Source: Collinsella aerofaciens
Lineage (GTDB): Bacteria; Actinomycetota; Coriobacteriia; Coriobacteriales; Coriobacteriaceae
NCBI RefSeq assembly: GCF_015553355.1
Contig: NZ_JADNGN010000003.1
Span: 33,456 to 97,455, forward strand
Direction: 5' to 3'
Length of the DNA: 64,000 nucleotides
Shown one piece after another: positions 50,935-58,959 of the stretch (positions are counted from its first letter, which is position 1; every line of letters starts with the position of its first letter). The notes beneath the pieces were generated by a model that did not search any database, had not been told where the DNA came from, and worked only from the letters and a program-made list of their open reading frames with translations. The position numbers and the translations under genes were made by a program.

Positions 50935-52008
50935 ATGGCACTGCCTAAGGATTTCATCGACACCAACGACTTCACCAAAGAGCAGATCCTGGCTATCGAG
51001 GATCTTGGCCTGGCAATGAAGAAGGCCATCAAGGTTGACGGTTATTATCCGCACCTGCTCCGCAACAAGAGCCTTGGCATGATCTTCCAGCAGGTCTCCA
51101 CCCGCACCCGTCTTTCCTTCGAGACCGCTATGACCGACCTCGGCGGTCATGCTCAGTTCTATGGCCCTGGCACCATCCAGCTCGGCGGTCACGAGTCCTT
51201 GGGCGACACCGCTCGCGTTATGGGCTTGCTGCTCGACATCATGATGGCTCGCGTTGACCGTCACAAGGACGTCGTCGGCCTCGCCGAGGGCTCCGCTGTG
51301 CCCGTCATCAACGGCATGTCCGAGTTCAACCATCCCACGCAGGAGATGGGCGACCTCATGACCATGCTCGAGAACCTCCCCGAGGGCAAGAAGATCGAGG
51401 ACTGCACCCTGGCCTTCATCGGCGACGCCACCCAGGTCTGCGTCTCCCTCATGTTCATCGCTTCCAAGGTCGGCATGAAGTTTGTCCAGTTTGGACCTAA
51501 GGGCCACCAGATCCCCGACGGCGGCCTGCACGTTGGCACCGTCGAGGAGCGCGCCGAGTTCGGCAAGCAGATGATGGCCATCGCCGAGGAGAACTGCAAG
51601 GTCTCCGGCGGCTCTGTCGTCATCTCCGACGACATCGAGTGCATCAAGGGCGCCGACTTCATCTACACCGACGTGTGGTATGGCCTGTACGACGAGGAGG
51701 TCTCGGGCGAGAACTACATGGACGTGTTCTATCCCAAGTATCAGGTCACCATGGACATGATGAACTTCGCCGGCCCCAACTCCAAGTTCATGCACTGCCT
51801 GCCGGCCACCCGCAACGAGGAGGTCGTCGACGAGGTCATGGACGATCCCGAGCGCTCCCTGTGCTGGGTCGAGGCCGAGAACCGCAAGCACTCCATCCGT
51901 GCTCTCCTTGCCGCCCTGGGCAAGCGCACCCCGCTCAACGACGAGGGTGTCGAGTACTCCGCCAAGGCTGAGCTCCACGCCGCTCTCGAGGCTCTCGAGC
52001 AGCTCTAA
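50935..52008 (+). CDS. aguB: Putrescine carbamoyltransferase
   Basis: 357 residues. The carbamoyl-phosphate motif STRTR is within [45 protein letters not shown] and [20 protein letters not shown] follow putrescine carbamoyltransferase rather than ornithine carbamoyltransferase. The [13 protein letters not shown] opening and the long C-terminal helix also fit. It converts N-carbamoylputrescine and phosphate to putrescine and carbamoyl phosphate. GGAAAGGAA precedes ATG 50935. It leads the agu operon. Confidence 0.92.
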   Translation: MALPKDFIDTNDFTKEQILAIEDLGLAMKKAIKVDGYYPHLLRNKSLGMIFQQVSTRTRLSFETAMTDLGGHAQFYGPGTIQLGGHESLGDTARVMGLLLDIMMARVDRHKDVVGLAEGSAVPVINGMSEFNHPTQEMGDLMTMLENLPEGKKIEDCTLAFIGDATQVCVSLMFIASKVGMKFVQFGPKGHQIPDGGLHVGTVEERAEFGKQMMAIAEENCKVSGGSVVISDDIECIKGADFIYTDVWYGLYDEEVSGENYMDVFYPKYQVTMDMMNFAGPNSKFMHCLPATRNEEVVDEVMDDPERSLCWVEAENRKHSIRALLAALGKRTPLNDEGVEYSAKAELHAALEALEQL

Positions 52009-52141
52009 GCCTCAAGGCTTCTAAAAGCACGTTTGCGGGCGGCGGATGCTCGTCTCCTGTCGCCCGCTCACCGAGGCCCAAGCAATTGCCTTAATACCTT
52101 AGGGCCTCGGATCTGTCCAAGACTGAGCGAAGGAGCTCATC

Positions 52142-53581
52142 ATGAGCGACGGAAAGAAAAAGCTTTCCTTCTTGACGGTCATTTCGACCATCATCTGCGT
52201 CGTCTTCGTTTGCGAGGCCGCCGCTCCTGCTGCTGCCATTGGCAACCAGCAGTTCTTCTGGTGGATCTTCCTGATCCTGACCTTCCTGCTTCCCTACGGC
52301 ATGGTTGTTGCCGAGCTCGGTACCACCTATGACGGCGAGGGCGGCATTTACGACTGGGTACGCGATGGCCTGGGCGACAAATGGGGCGCCCGCATCTCGT
52401 ACTACTACTGGGTCAACTACCCGCTGTGGATCGCCTCGCTGGCTACCATGTTCCCCGACATTTTGGGCATGGTCTTTGGCGTCGAGTTCAACTTGATCGC
52501 CAAGATGGGTATCGATCTTGCCTTTGTGTGGATCGTCTATCTCATGGGCCGCTCCAAGGCGGCCGACTCCGAGTGGGTCCTTAACGGTGGCGCCATCATC
52601 AAGGTCGCCGTCGCCGTTATCGTTGGCGCTTTGGGCATTTGGTATGCCATGGAGAACGGTTTTGCGAACGACATGTCCGCTGCCACCTTCCTGCCCGAGC
52701 TCACCAACACCAACGCTCTCGGTTACCTGTCGATCATCATCTTTAACTTCATGGGCTTCGAGGTCATCTGCACCATGACCGACGACATGGCCGATCCCGC
52801 TCGCGATATCCCCAAGGCCATCATCGTCGGTGGCCTGTCCATCGCCGTGATCTACCTGTTCGCTGGCTTTGGCATCGGCGCCGCCGTGCCGGCCGACTCC
52901 ATCGATCCCGACTACGGCATGATCGTCGCAGTCCAGACCATGGTGGGCGACTCCATGATCTTTAAGGTCATCTGCATCGCCTTCCTGATCACCCTGTTCG
53001 CCAACATGGCCGCTTGGTCCTTCGGCGTTAACTCCGTTGCTCGCTACGCTGCCGAGCACGGCAACATGCCCAAGGTCTTCGCCTCGATGATCTCGGATGA
53101 CGACATGCCCAACGGCGCCAACCTGGTCAACGCTGTCGTTGCCTCCCTGGTGCTGTGCCTGCAGCTCGTTCCCATCGACGCCATCTCCAACGGTGTCTTC
53201 TGGATGCTCTTTGGCACCTCTGTCGTCTTCCTGCTGTTGACCTACATCCCGATGTTCCCGGCGTTCCTCAACCTTCGTAAGAACGACCCCAACCGTGAGC
53301 GCATCTTCACGTTCCCGTTTAAGGGCGCCATGATGAAGGTCATGCTGGCCATCCCCTGCATCGAGCTGGTTCTTGCCATCGTTGCCACGCTGATCCCGTT
53401 CTCCGCTGCTGAAATTGGCGACAAGGTCCCGATGATCGTTATCTTCATCGTGCTCGTGCTCATCGGCGAGGTCGTCCGCGTCGTCAGCGCTAAGGGCCGC
53501 GAGACCGAGTACAAGGGTCTGACCCCTGAGCTCGCAGCCCAGCGTCTCGCTGAGGAGGCCGCCGAGGCCGAGGAGAACTAG
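52142..53581 (+). CDS. aguD: APC-family agmatine/putrescine antiporter
   Basis: 479 residues with about 12 membrane helices, beginning LSFLTVISTIICVVFVCEAA. The TYDGEGGIYDWVRDGLGDKW loop and the end VPMIVIFIVLVLIGEVVRVV followed by an acidic tail are typical of amino-acid/polyamine antiporters. Between aguB and aguA it most likely exchanges agmatine for putrescine. GAAGGAGC precedes ATG 52142. Confidence 0.85.
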   Translation: MSDGKKKLSFLTVISTIICVVFVCEAAAPAAAIGNQQFFWWIFLILTFLLPYGMVVAELGTTYDGEGGIYDWVRDGLGDKWGARISYYYWVNYPLWIASLATMFPDILGMVFGVEFNLIAKMGIDLAFVWIVYLMGRSKAADSEWVLNGGAIIKVAVAVIVGALGIWYAMENGFANDMSAATFLPELTNTNALGYLSIIIFNFMGFEVICTMTDDMADPARDIPKAIIVGGLSIAVIYLFAGFGIGAAVPADSIDPDYGMIVAVQTMVGDSMIFKVICIAFLITLFANMAAWSFGVNSVARYAAEHGNMPKVFASMISDDDMPNGANLVNAVVASLVLCLQLVPIDAISNGVFWMLFGTSVVFLLLTYIPMFPAFLNLRKNDPNRERIFTFPFKGAMMKVMLAIPCIELVLAIVATLIPFSAAEIGDKVPMIVIFIVLVLIGEVVRVVSAKGRETEYKGLTPELAAQRLAEEAAEAEEN

Positions 53582-53949
53582 AGCACCCGGTTCTGGGGCT
53601 CCAACCCTCCTCGTGTACCAACGCGCGCTTCGTCGGGCTTGTCGCTCCCGACTCCGGGCACTCTAGCCTCTTCGGAGGCGTGTCCAAGCGACAGGTTTGC
53701 TAACCATTCCCCCGGGGTGGGTGTGAGCGATAGCTCCGGTAACCACCGCCCACCCCAATCTCTCTTCCGTATCCTTCGTGCGTTTTGTCTCCGCGCACTT
53801 GGTTACGTCGTCGCTTGCCGGTGCGATTCCGTGAAAACCGGCACCGGGCGCCCCGACCTTTGCCGGGGAACGGGCGCCTACCATCTCTTGGTTTTAGGCT
53901 GCGGGTAACCCGCCCGCAGCAAGCGATCGTTCGATTTGGAGGAAATCTT
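53582..53949 (+). other. 368-base structured gap between aguD and aguA
   Basis: No gene. Three stems are visible: GGGGTGGG (53714-53721) with CCCACCCC (53749-53756); CCCCG with CGGGG inside a GC-rich stem at about 53846-53878; and GCTGCGGG (53898-53905) with CCCGCAGC (53913-53920), close to the aguA ribosome site. I do not recognise a known riboswitch. It may hold a terminator for aguD and a separate leader for aguA. Confidence 0.5.
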
Positions 53950-55155
53950 ATGCGTACGATCACCGAGTCCGAGTCCACCCCCAAGGCCGACGGCTTCTTC
54001 ATGCCCGCCGAGTTCGCCCCGCAGGATCGCGTGTGGATGGGCTGGCCCCACCGCACCGACACCTGGGCCCACGGCGCCAAGCCGGCCCAGAAGCAGTATG
54101 CCGCCATCGCCCGCGCCATCTCCGAGTTCACCCCGGTCTATATGTGCGCCAACCAGGTCGACTACGCCAACTGCAAGGCCGTCTTCGAGAACGACGAGAA
54201 CGTCACCGTCATCGAGATGACCACCGACGACGCCTGGTTCCGCGACACTGCCGCCACCTACGTCATCAACGGCAAGGGCGAGAAGCGCGCCAACCACTGG
54301 CACTTCAACGCCTACGGCGGCCTCGTCGACGGCCTGTACTTCCCGTGGGACAAGGACGAGCAGATCGCCCTCAAGATGGCTGAGCTCTCCGGCTGCCGCC
54401 GCTATCGTCCCGACGACATGATCCTCGAGGGCGGCTCCATCACCGTCGACGGCGAGGGCACCCTTGTCGTGACCGACCAGTGCCTGCTTTCCCCGGGCCG
54501 CACCTGCTCTGCGGTTCTGGAGGAGGAAGAGGATCCCGAGTCCATCTGGCCCAAGTACCGCAAGAAGTTTGAGCCCTGGAGCGAGGAGCTTCGCGCCTAC
54601 ATGGACGAGCACCTCAAGGATTACCTGGGTGTCGAGAAGGTCATCTGGGTCAAGGAGGGCATCGACCCCGAGGAGACCAACGGCCACATCGACGACGTCG
54701 CCACGTTCATCGCGCCGGGCGTCATGGCCTGCATTTGGACCGACGATCCCGAGTATCCGTTCTACGAGCAGTGCCACGCTGCCTACGAGACCCTCTCCAA
54801 CGCCGTCGACGCCAAGGGCCGCAAGATGAAGGTCTACAAGCTCTGCATGCCCGTGAACCCGCTGTTCATGGACCAGGCTTCCTGCGACACCATCGACGCC
54901 GACGAGAACGCCGAGCCGCGCGTCCCCGACGAGCCGCTGATCGCCTCCTACATGAACTACCTCGTGACCAACCACGGCGTTATCGTCCCGCAGTACGGCG
55001 ACGAGAACGACCAGCTGGCCGTCGACACGCTCCAGAAGATCTACGACGAGGTCTGGGGCGAGGGTGTCTACAAGTGCGTCGGCGTTCAGTCCGAGCAGGT
55101 CGTCTTCGGTGGCGGCAACATCCACTGCATTACTCAGCAGGAACCCTCGGCGTAA
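53950..55155 (+). CDS. aguA: Agmatine deiminase
   Basis: 401 residues of the guanidino-modifying fold. Motifs in order: PAEFAPQDRVWMGWPHRTD, WFRDTAATYVINGKG, ILEGGSITVDGEGTLVVTDQ, NGHIDDVATFIAPGVM with the catalytic His, and GGGNIHCITQQEPSA with the catalytic Cys at the end. It turns agmatine into N-carbamoylputrescine and ammonia. GGAGGA lies eight bases before ATG 53950. The carbamate kinase that usually completes the pathway is not present in the window. Confidence 0.95.
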   Translation: MRTITESESTPKADGFFMPAEFAPQDRVWMGWPHRTDTWAHGAKPAQKQYAAIARAISEFTPVYMCANQVDYANCKAVFENDENVTVIEMTTDDAWFRDTAATYVINGKGEKRANHWHFNAYGGLVDGLYFPWDKDEQIALKMAELSGCRRYRPDDMILEGGSITVDGEGTLVVTDQCLLSPGRTCSAVLEEEEDPESIWPKYRKKFEPWSEELRAYMDEHLKDYLGVEKVIWVKEGIDPEETNGHIDDVATFIAPGVMACIWTDDPEYPFYEQCHAAYETLSNAVDAKGRKMKVYKLCMPVNPLFMDQASCDTIDADENAEPRVPDEPLIASYMNYLVTNHGVIVPQYGDENDQLAVDTLQKIYDEVWGEGVYKCVGVQSEQVVFGGGNIHCITQQEPSA

Positions 55156-55167
55156 CTGTCTGTCTTC

Positions 55168-55255
55168 CCGAGGCACGGCACCTTGCCCTTCAATCGTCGG
55201 GCATGACCCTTAAGGTCTATGCCCTCCTCTTTCAGGGCAATCTGCCGCACCTCGG
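55168..55255 (+). other. Structured 3' hairpin E4 downstream of aguA
   Basis: CCGAGG...CCTCGG encloses stems CGGCA/TGCCG, TTGCCCT/AGGGCAA and GGGCAT/ATGCCC, closing on ACC/GGT. Internal words such as CACCTTGCC, GGCATGACC and CAATCTGCC are shared with E2 and E3, but the leading 28-base hairpin is absent. Confidence 0.65.
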
Positions 55256-55340
55256 AAACCCAGCCGGTCAAGCGGACCGACGTAGCTAGTTATCGCATTA
55301 GTCATTGGTGCCAACCCTGGCAACGATGCAGGTCGAAAAA

Positions 55341-55489
55341 CGTCAGCGAAAACCCGCCAGAGCGAGCAAGGTGCCTTGATACGAGGCGGCATTGACCTTT
55401 TGATCATGCCGCCGAAGCTGAAAGGCAGATTGCCGCCCTGGCGGGTTTGCAGCGTCGAGCCGTTACGCGGTTTGGTAAAACCGCGTAAC
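55341..55489 (-). other. Structured 3' element E3 downstream of DAHP synthase
   Basis: On the minus strand the hairpin GTTACGCGGTTT-TACC-AAACCGCGTAAC begins at the last base of the stop codon. It is followed by CGACGCTGC and a hairpin with outer stem ACCCGCC/GGCGGGT. E2 has GCCCGCC/GGCGGGC there, a compensated pair change. Confidence 0.8.
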
Positions 55490-56520
55490 TAAATACGTTC
55501 CGCGATCTCGTGGATGAGGTAGTCGGTCTTTTCCCAGCCCAGGCACGGATCGGTGATCGACTTGCCAAAGACGCCGCCGTCGACCGGTTGGTTGCCGTCC
55601 TCCAGGTAAGACTCGATCATAAAGCCCTTGACCAGCTTGGAGATGGACTCGTTACGGCGGCAGCTGTCGAGCACCTCCTTGCAAATGCGATACTGCTCCA
55701 GCGGACGCTTGCCCGAGTTGTCGTGGTTGCAGTCGATGACCGCTGCCGGATTGGCATAGCCGGCATGCTCGGTATAGCGCTCGGCCAGGCGCTCCAGGTG
55801 CTCGTAGTGGTAGTTGGGGTAGGTGCGCCCATCGAGACCGATGTAGCCACGCATAACGGCGTGCGCGAGCGGATTGCCGTCGCACTCGACCTCCCAGTTG
55901 CGGAAGATGAAGCTCTGGTGCGCCTGCGCGGCGTAAATGGAGTTGAGCATAACGGTGGTAGAGCCGGCAGTGGGATTCTTCATGCCGACGGGTACCGAAA
56001 TGCCGCTCGACACCAGGCGATGCTCCTGGTTCTCGACCGAGCGTGCACCCACGGCAACATAGCTCAGCAGGTCGACGAGGTATTGGTAGTTGGACGGGTA
56101 GAGCATCTCATCGGCGGTAAAGAAGCCGGTCTCCTCGATGACGCGCAGGTGCATGTGGCGGATGGCCTTGACGCCCTCGAGCAGGTCGTCGGGAGCCTCG
56201 GGGTTGGGGTTGTGCAGAAGACCCTTGTAGCCGGTGCCCTTGGTGCGCGGCTTATTGGTGTAGACGCGCGGAATGACGATGAGCTTGTCCTTGACCTCTT
56301 CGGCGGTCTTGGCCAGTCGGTTCATGTACTCGAGCACCGAATCCTCGCGGTCGGCAGAGCACGGGCCGATGATGAGCACCTTACGTGCGTCCTCGCCGGT
56401 AAAGACTTTGGCGACCTCGGCGTCAAATGCCTGCTTTTTGGCGGTAAGCTCGGCAGAAAGCGGCATTTCCTCGCGGATCTCCATGGGGATCGGCAGCCTG
56501 CGTTTGAATTCCATGGCCAT
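55489..56520 (-). CDS. 3-deoxy-7-phosphoheptulonate (DAHP) synthase, AroG type
   Basis: 343 residues of type I-alpha DAHP synthase. LIIGPCSADREDSVLEYMNR, RVYTNKPRTKGTGYKG, GARSVENQEHRLVSSGI, PVGMKNPTAGS and VIDCNHDNSGKR contain the metal and PEP ligands. It condenses PEP and erythrose-4-P to begin aromatic amino-acid synthesis. Start ATG 56520 (or ATG 56514), with GAGGAG upstream. Whether it is Phe-, Tyr- or Trp-inhibited cannot be read from the sequence. It stands alone. Confidence 0.95.
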   Translation of the reverse strand: MAMEFKRRLPIPMEIREEMPLSAELTAKKQAFDAEVAKVFTGEDARKVLIIGPCSADREDSVLEYMNRLAKTAEEVKDKLIVIPRVYTNKPRTKGTGYKGLLHNPNPEAPDDLLEGVKAIRHMHLRVIEETGFFTADEMLYPSNYQYLVDLLSYVAVGARSVENQEHRLVSSGISVPVGMKNPTAGSTTVMLNSIYAAQAHQSFIFRNWEVECDGNPLAHAVMRGYIGLDGRTYPNYHYEHLERLAERYTEHAGYANPAAVIDCNHDNSGKRPLEQYRICKEVLDSCRRNESISKLVKGFMIESYLEDGNQPVDGGVFGKSITDPCLGWEKTDYLIHEIAERI

Positions 56521-56619
56521 AGGGTTCTCCTCAATCTATAGAAAGAGCAATAAGCGTGTTGTCGAATGCTCGGCATTATCCGCTGTCGCACGCTAAAGTG
56601 CAAGCCCTTGTCACCCCGA

Positions 56620-56656
56620 AACCTACCAAAAAGAGACAGGTTTATTTTGGCAGGTT
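56620..56656. repeat. 37-bp palindromic repeat, copy 2
   Basis: AACCTACCAAAAAGAGACAG..., ending TTTTGGCAGGTT, the reverse orientation of the copy at 49594-49630. Confidence 0.75.
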
Positions 56657-56740
56657 TTATCTGTGGAAACGTCGGCGGATGCCGGGAGGGAGCGGCGCCG
56701 CGCGGGACCCTAAGGCTGTTGTCGGTTCCCCAGGAAATAC

Positions 56741-56977
56741 CCTGTGGGCAAAAAATGCCAAATATGAGTACGGTTGCTATCTTAGTATCATATTGTCTTC
56801 GCAAAATAATAGATATAACAGCAAAATATGTTCATTAATGCAAACACATATAAGTTCGCTATAGGGCTGTTTGATCAATTTAGGGGCGCGTGTAAGCTGT
56901 GAAAACGGCATTTGGGGCTGTTTTGGCTGTTACTAAAAAGGTAGCAGTACTCATATTTGCCATTTTTTGCCCACGGG
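56741..56977. repeat. 237-bp element with 31-bp terminal inverted repeats
   Basis: 56741-56771 and 56947-56977 are inverse complements with two mismatches (word GTACTCATATTTG at the inner end, TTTTTTGCCCAC towards the outside). The interior is AT-rich and without a gene. It looks like a MITE-type element; no target-site duplication is obvious. The gap 56521-57102 has no other gene. Confidence 0.75.
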
Positions 56978-57033
56978 GCCTCGAAGGGGCTGTCAATCAG
57001 GTCCCAGGGGAGGCGGTTTGAGGGTCGCAGAAC

Positions 57034-57075
57034 AAGAAAACGGGGGCACAGGTTGTCCTGCGCCCCCGTTTTCTT
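57034..57075. terminator. Terminator of the ABC exporter operon
   Basis: AAGAAAACGGGGGCACAGG pairs with CCTGCGCCCCCGTTTTCTT, with T-runs on both strands. It serves the minus-strand operon. Confidence 0.88.
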
Positions 57076-57102
57076 GGCATTGCGGTTGTTTGTCGCCGGT
57101 TT

Positions 57103-58959
57103 TTACGCCGCCTCGTCGAACTGCGAGTTGTACAGGTCGGCGTAGAAGCCACCCTGGGCGAGCAGCTCGTCGTGCGTGCCCTTCTCGACGATGTCGCCGT
57201 CGCGGATTACCAGGATTACGTCGGCGTTTCGGATCGTGGACAGGCGGTGCGCGATGACAAAACTGGTGCGGCCCTGCATCAGTGCATCCATGGCGCGCTG
57301 AATAAGCTCCTCGGTACGGGTATCGACGTTGGAGGTCGCCTCGTCCAGAATCAGTGCCGGGCGGTCGGCCAAAATGGCACGGGCGATGGTCACGAGCTGG
57401 CGCTGACCCTGCGACAGGTTGGTGCCCTCCTCGTTGATCATAAAGTCGTAGCCACCGGCGAGCGTATGAATAAAGTGGTCGCAGCGTGCGGCGCGCGCAG
57501 CGGCCTCGACCTCGGCATCGCTTGCGTCGGGGCGTCCGTAGCGGATGTTCTCGCGGATGGTGCCGTTAAACAGCCAGGTGTCCTGCAGCACCATGGCAAA
57601 CTCGCCGCGCAGTGCCGCGCGGTCCCAGTCGCGCACATCGACGCCCTCGACACGCAGCGAGCCGCCGTCCACGTCGTAGAAGCGCTGCAGCAGCTTAATG
57701 AGCGTGGTCTTGCCGGCGCCGGTGGGGCCGACGATGGCGATGGTCTGGCCGGGCTGCGCCTCGCAGCTAAAGTCGTGGATGATGATCTTGTCGGGCGTGT
57801 AGCCAAACTTGACATGGTCAAACACCACGTGGCCGGGGCGCTTCTCGGGAATCTGCGCGTCGGCCTTCTGCTCCTCCTCGGGCGCGGCCAGGAACTCAAA
57901 GACGCGCTCGGTGGCGGCAGCCATCGACTGCATCGTGTTGCTCACGTTGCCCAGCTGCTGCACGGGTTGCGTAAAGTTGCGAACGTACTGGATAAAGCTC
58001 TGGATGTCGCCGGGCGTGGCATTGCCGGTCAGCGCGAGCTGCGCGCCCACCACGACGACGCCCACGTAGCCCATGTTGCCCACCAGACTCATGAGCGGCA
58101 TCATCAGGCCCGACAGGAACTGCGAGCGCCAGCCACTAATAAAGAGACGGTCGTTTTGACGGTCGAACTCCTCGATTGAGGCCTCGGCGCGGTCGAAAAC
58201 CTGAATGACGTTCTGGCCGGCAAAGTCCTCCTCGATAATGCCGTTGACGGTGCCAAGGACTTGCTGTTGCTCGCGGAAGTACGGCTGCGAGAAGTGAATC
58301 ATCACGGTCAGGATAATCGCGGCGGCCGGCAGCGTGAGCACGGTGACGCCGGTAAGCGGCAGGCTGATCGAAAGCATCATGACGAGAACGCCGATAATCT
58401 GCGTCACCGACGTGATGAGCTGCGTCACGCTCTGGTTGAGCGACTGGCCGAGCGTATCGACGTCGTTGGTGATGCGGCTGAGTACGTCTCCCTTGCTGTG
58501 GCCGTTGAAGTAACTCATCGGCACGACGGCAATCTTGGCGGCGATTTCCTTGCGCATGCGGTAGCAGATCTTTTGCGTGACGCCGGTCATGAGCCAGCCC
58601 TGGACCAGGCTGCAGACAGAGCTCGCCAGATACAGGCAGAGCAAAAAGCCGAGCGTCTTGGCGATCCAGTCAAAGTCAACGTCGCCGGTGCCGTTGACCT
58701 TGGCGACCAGGCCTTCGAACAGCTTGGTCGTAACCTGGCCGAGCACCTTGGGTCCCACAATGTTAAAGATGACCGAGCACACGGCAAAGGCGACGGCGGC
58801 AAACACGGCAATCTTGTGCTGGCCGATATAGCCGAGCAGCTGCCTCATGGTGCCCTTAAAGTCCTTGGCCTTTTCGCCACGACGCATGCCACCCATGCGG
58901 CCCATGGGACCACGCTGGCGGGTGGGCTTGGGAATCTGAGTCTTGGTCTCGTCTGCCAT
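57103..58959 (-). CDS. ABC exporter half-transporter (ATPase + membrane domain), subunit 2
   Basis: 618 residues. An N-terminal membrane domain with six helices spans about residues 45-350. The ATPase domain has GPTGAGKTTLIKLLQRFYD, signature LSQGQRQLVTIARA, and Walker B ALILDEATSNVD with the catalytic Glu, plus the H-loop IAHRLS. It pairs with the upstream subunit as a heterodimeric multidrug-type exporter. The ATG overlaps the upstream stop as TAATG. A basic tail precedes helix 1 (RQRGPMGRMGGMRRGEKAK). Confidence 0.92.
   Translation of the reverse strand: MADETKTQIPKPTRQRGPMGRMGGMRRGEKAKDFKGTMRQLLGYIGQHKIAVFAAVAFAVCSVIFNIVGPKVLGQVTTKLFEGLVAKVNGTGDVDFDWIAKTLGFLLCLYLASSVCSLVQGWLMTGVTQKICYRMRKEIAAKIAVVPMSYFNGHSKGDVLSRITNDVDTLGQSLNQSVTQLITSVTQIIGVLVMMLSISLPLTGVTVLTLPAAAIILTVMIHFSQPYFREQQQVLGTVNGIIEEDFAGQNVIQVFDRAEASIEEFDRQNDRLFISGWRSQFLSGLMMPLMSLVGNMGYVGVVVVGAQLALTGNATPGDIQSFIQYVRNFTQPVQQLGNVSNTMQSMAAATERVFEFLAAPEEEQKADAQIPEKRPGHVVFDHVKFGYTPDKIIIHDFSCEAQPGQTIAIVGPTGAGKTTLIKLLQRFYDVDGGSLRVEGVDVRDWDRAALRGEFAMVLQDTWLFNGTIRENIRYGRPDASDAEVEAAARAARCDHFIHTLAGGYDFMINEEGTNLSQGQRQLVTIARAILADRPALILDEATSNVDTRTEELIQRAMDALMQGRTSFVIAHRLSTIRNADVILVIRDGDIVEKGTHDELLAQGGFYADLYNSQFDEAA

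Noticed and set aside
50935-52008. Ornithine carbamoyltransferase
   Set aside because: The [13 protein letters not shown] opening, C-terminal helix and neighbours aguD-aguA fit putrescine carbamoyltransferase better.
53582-53949. Known guanidine riboswitch classes
   Set aside because: I could not find the paired ACGR-loop hairpins of class II or the conserved ykkC core by eye, so only an unassigned structured gap is reported.
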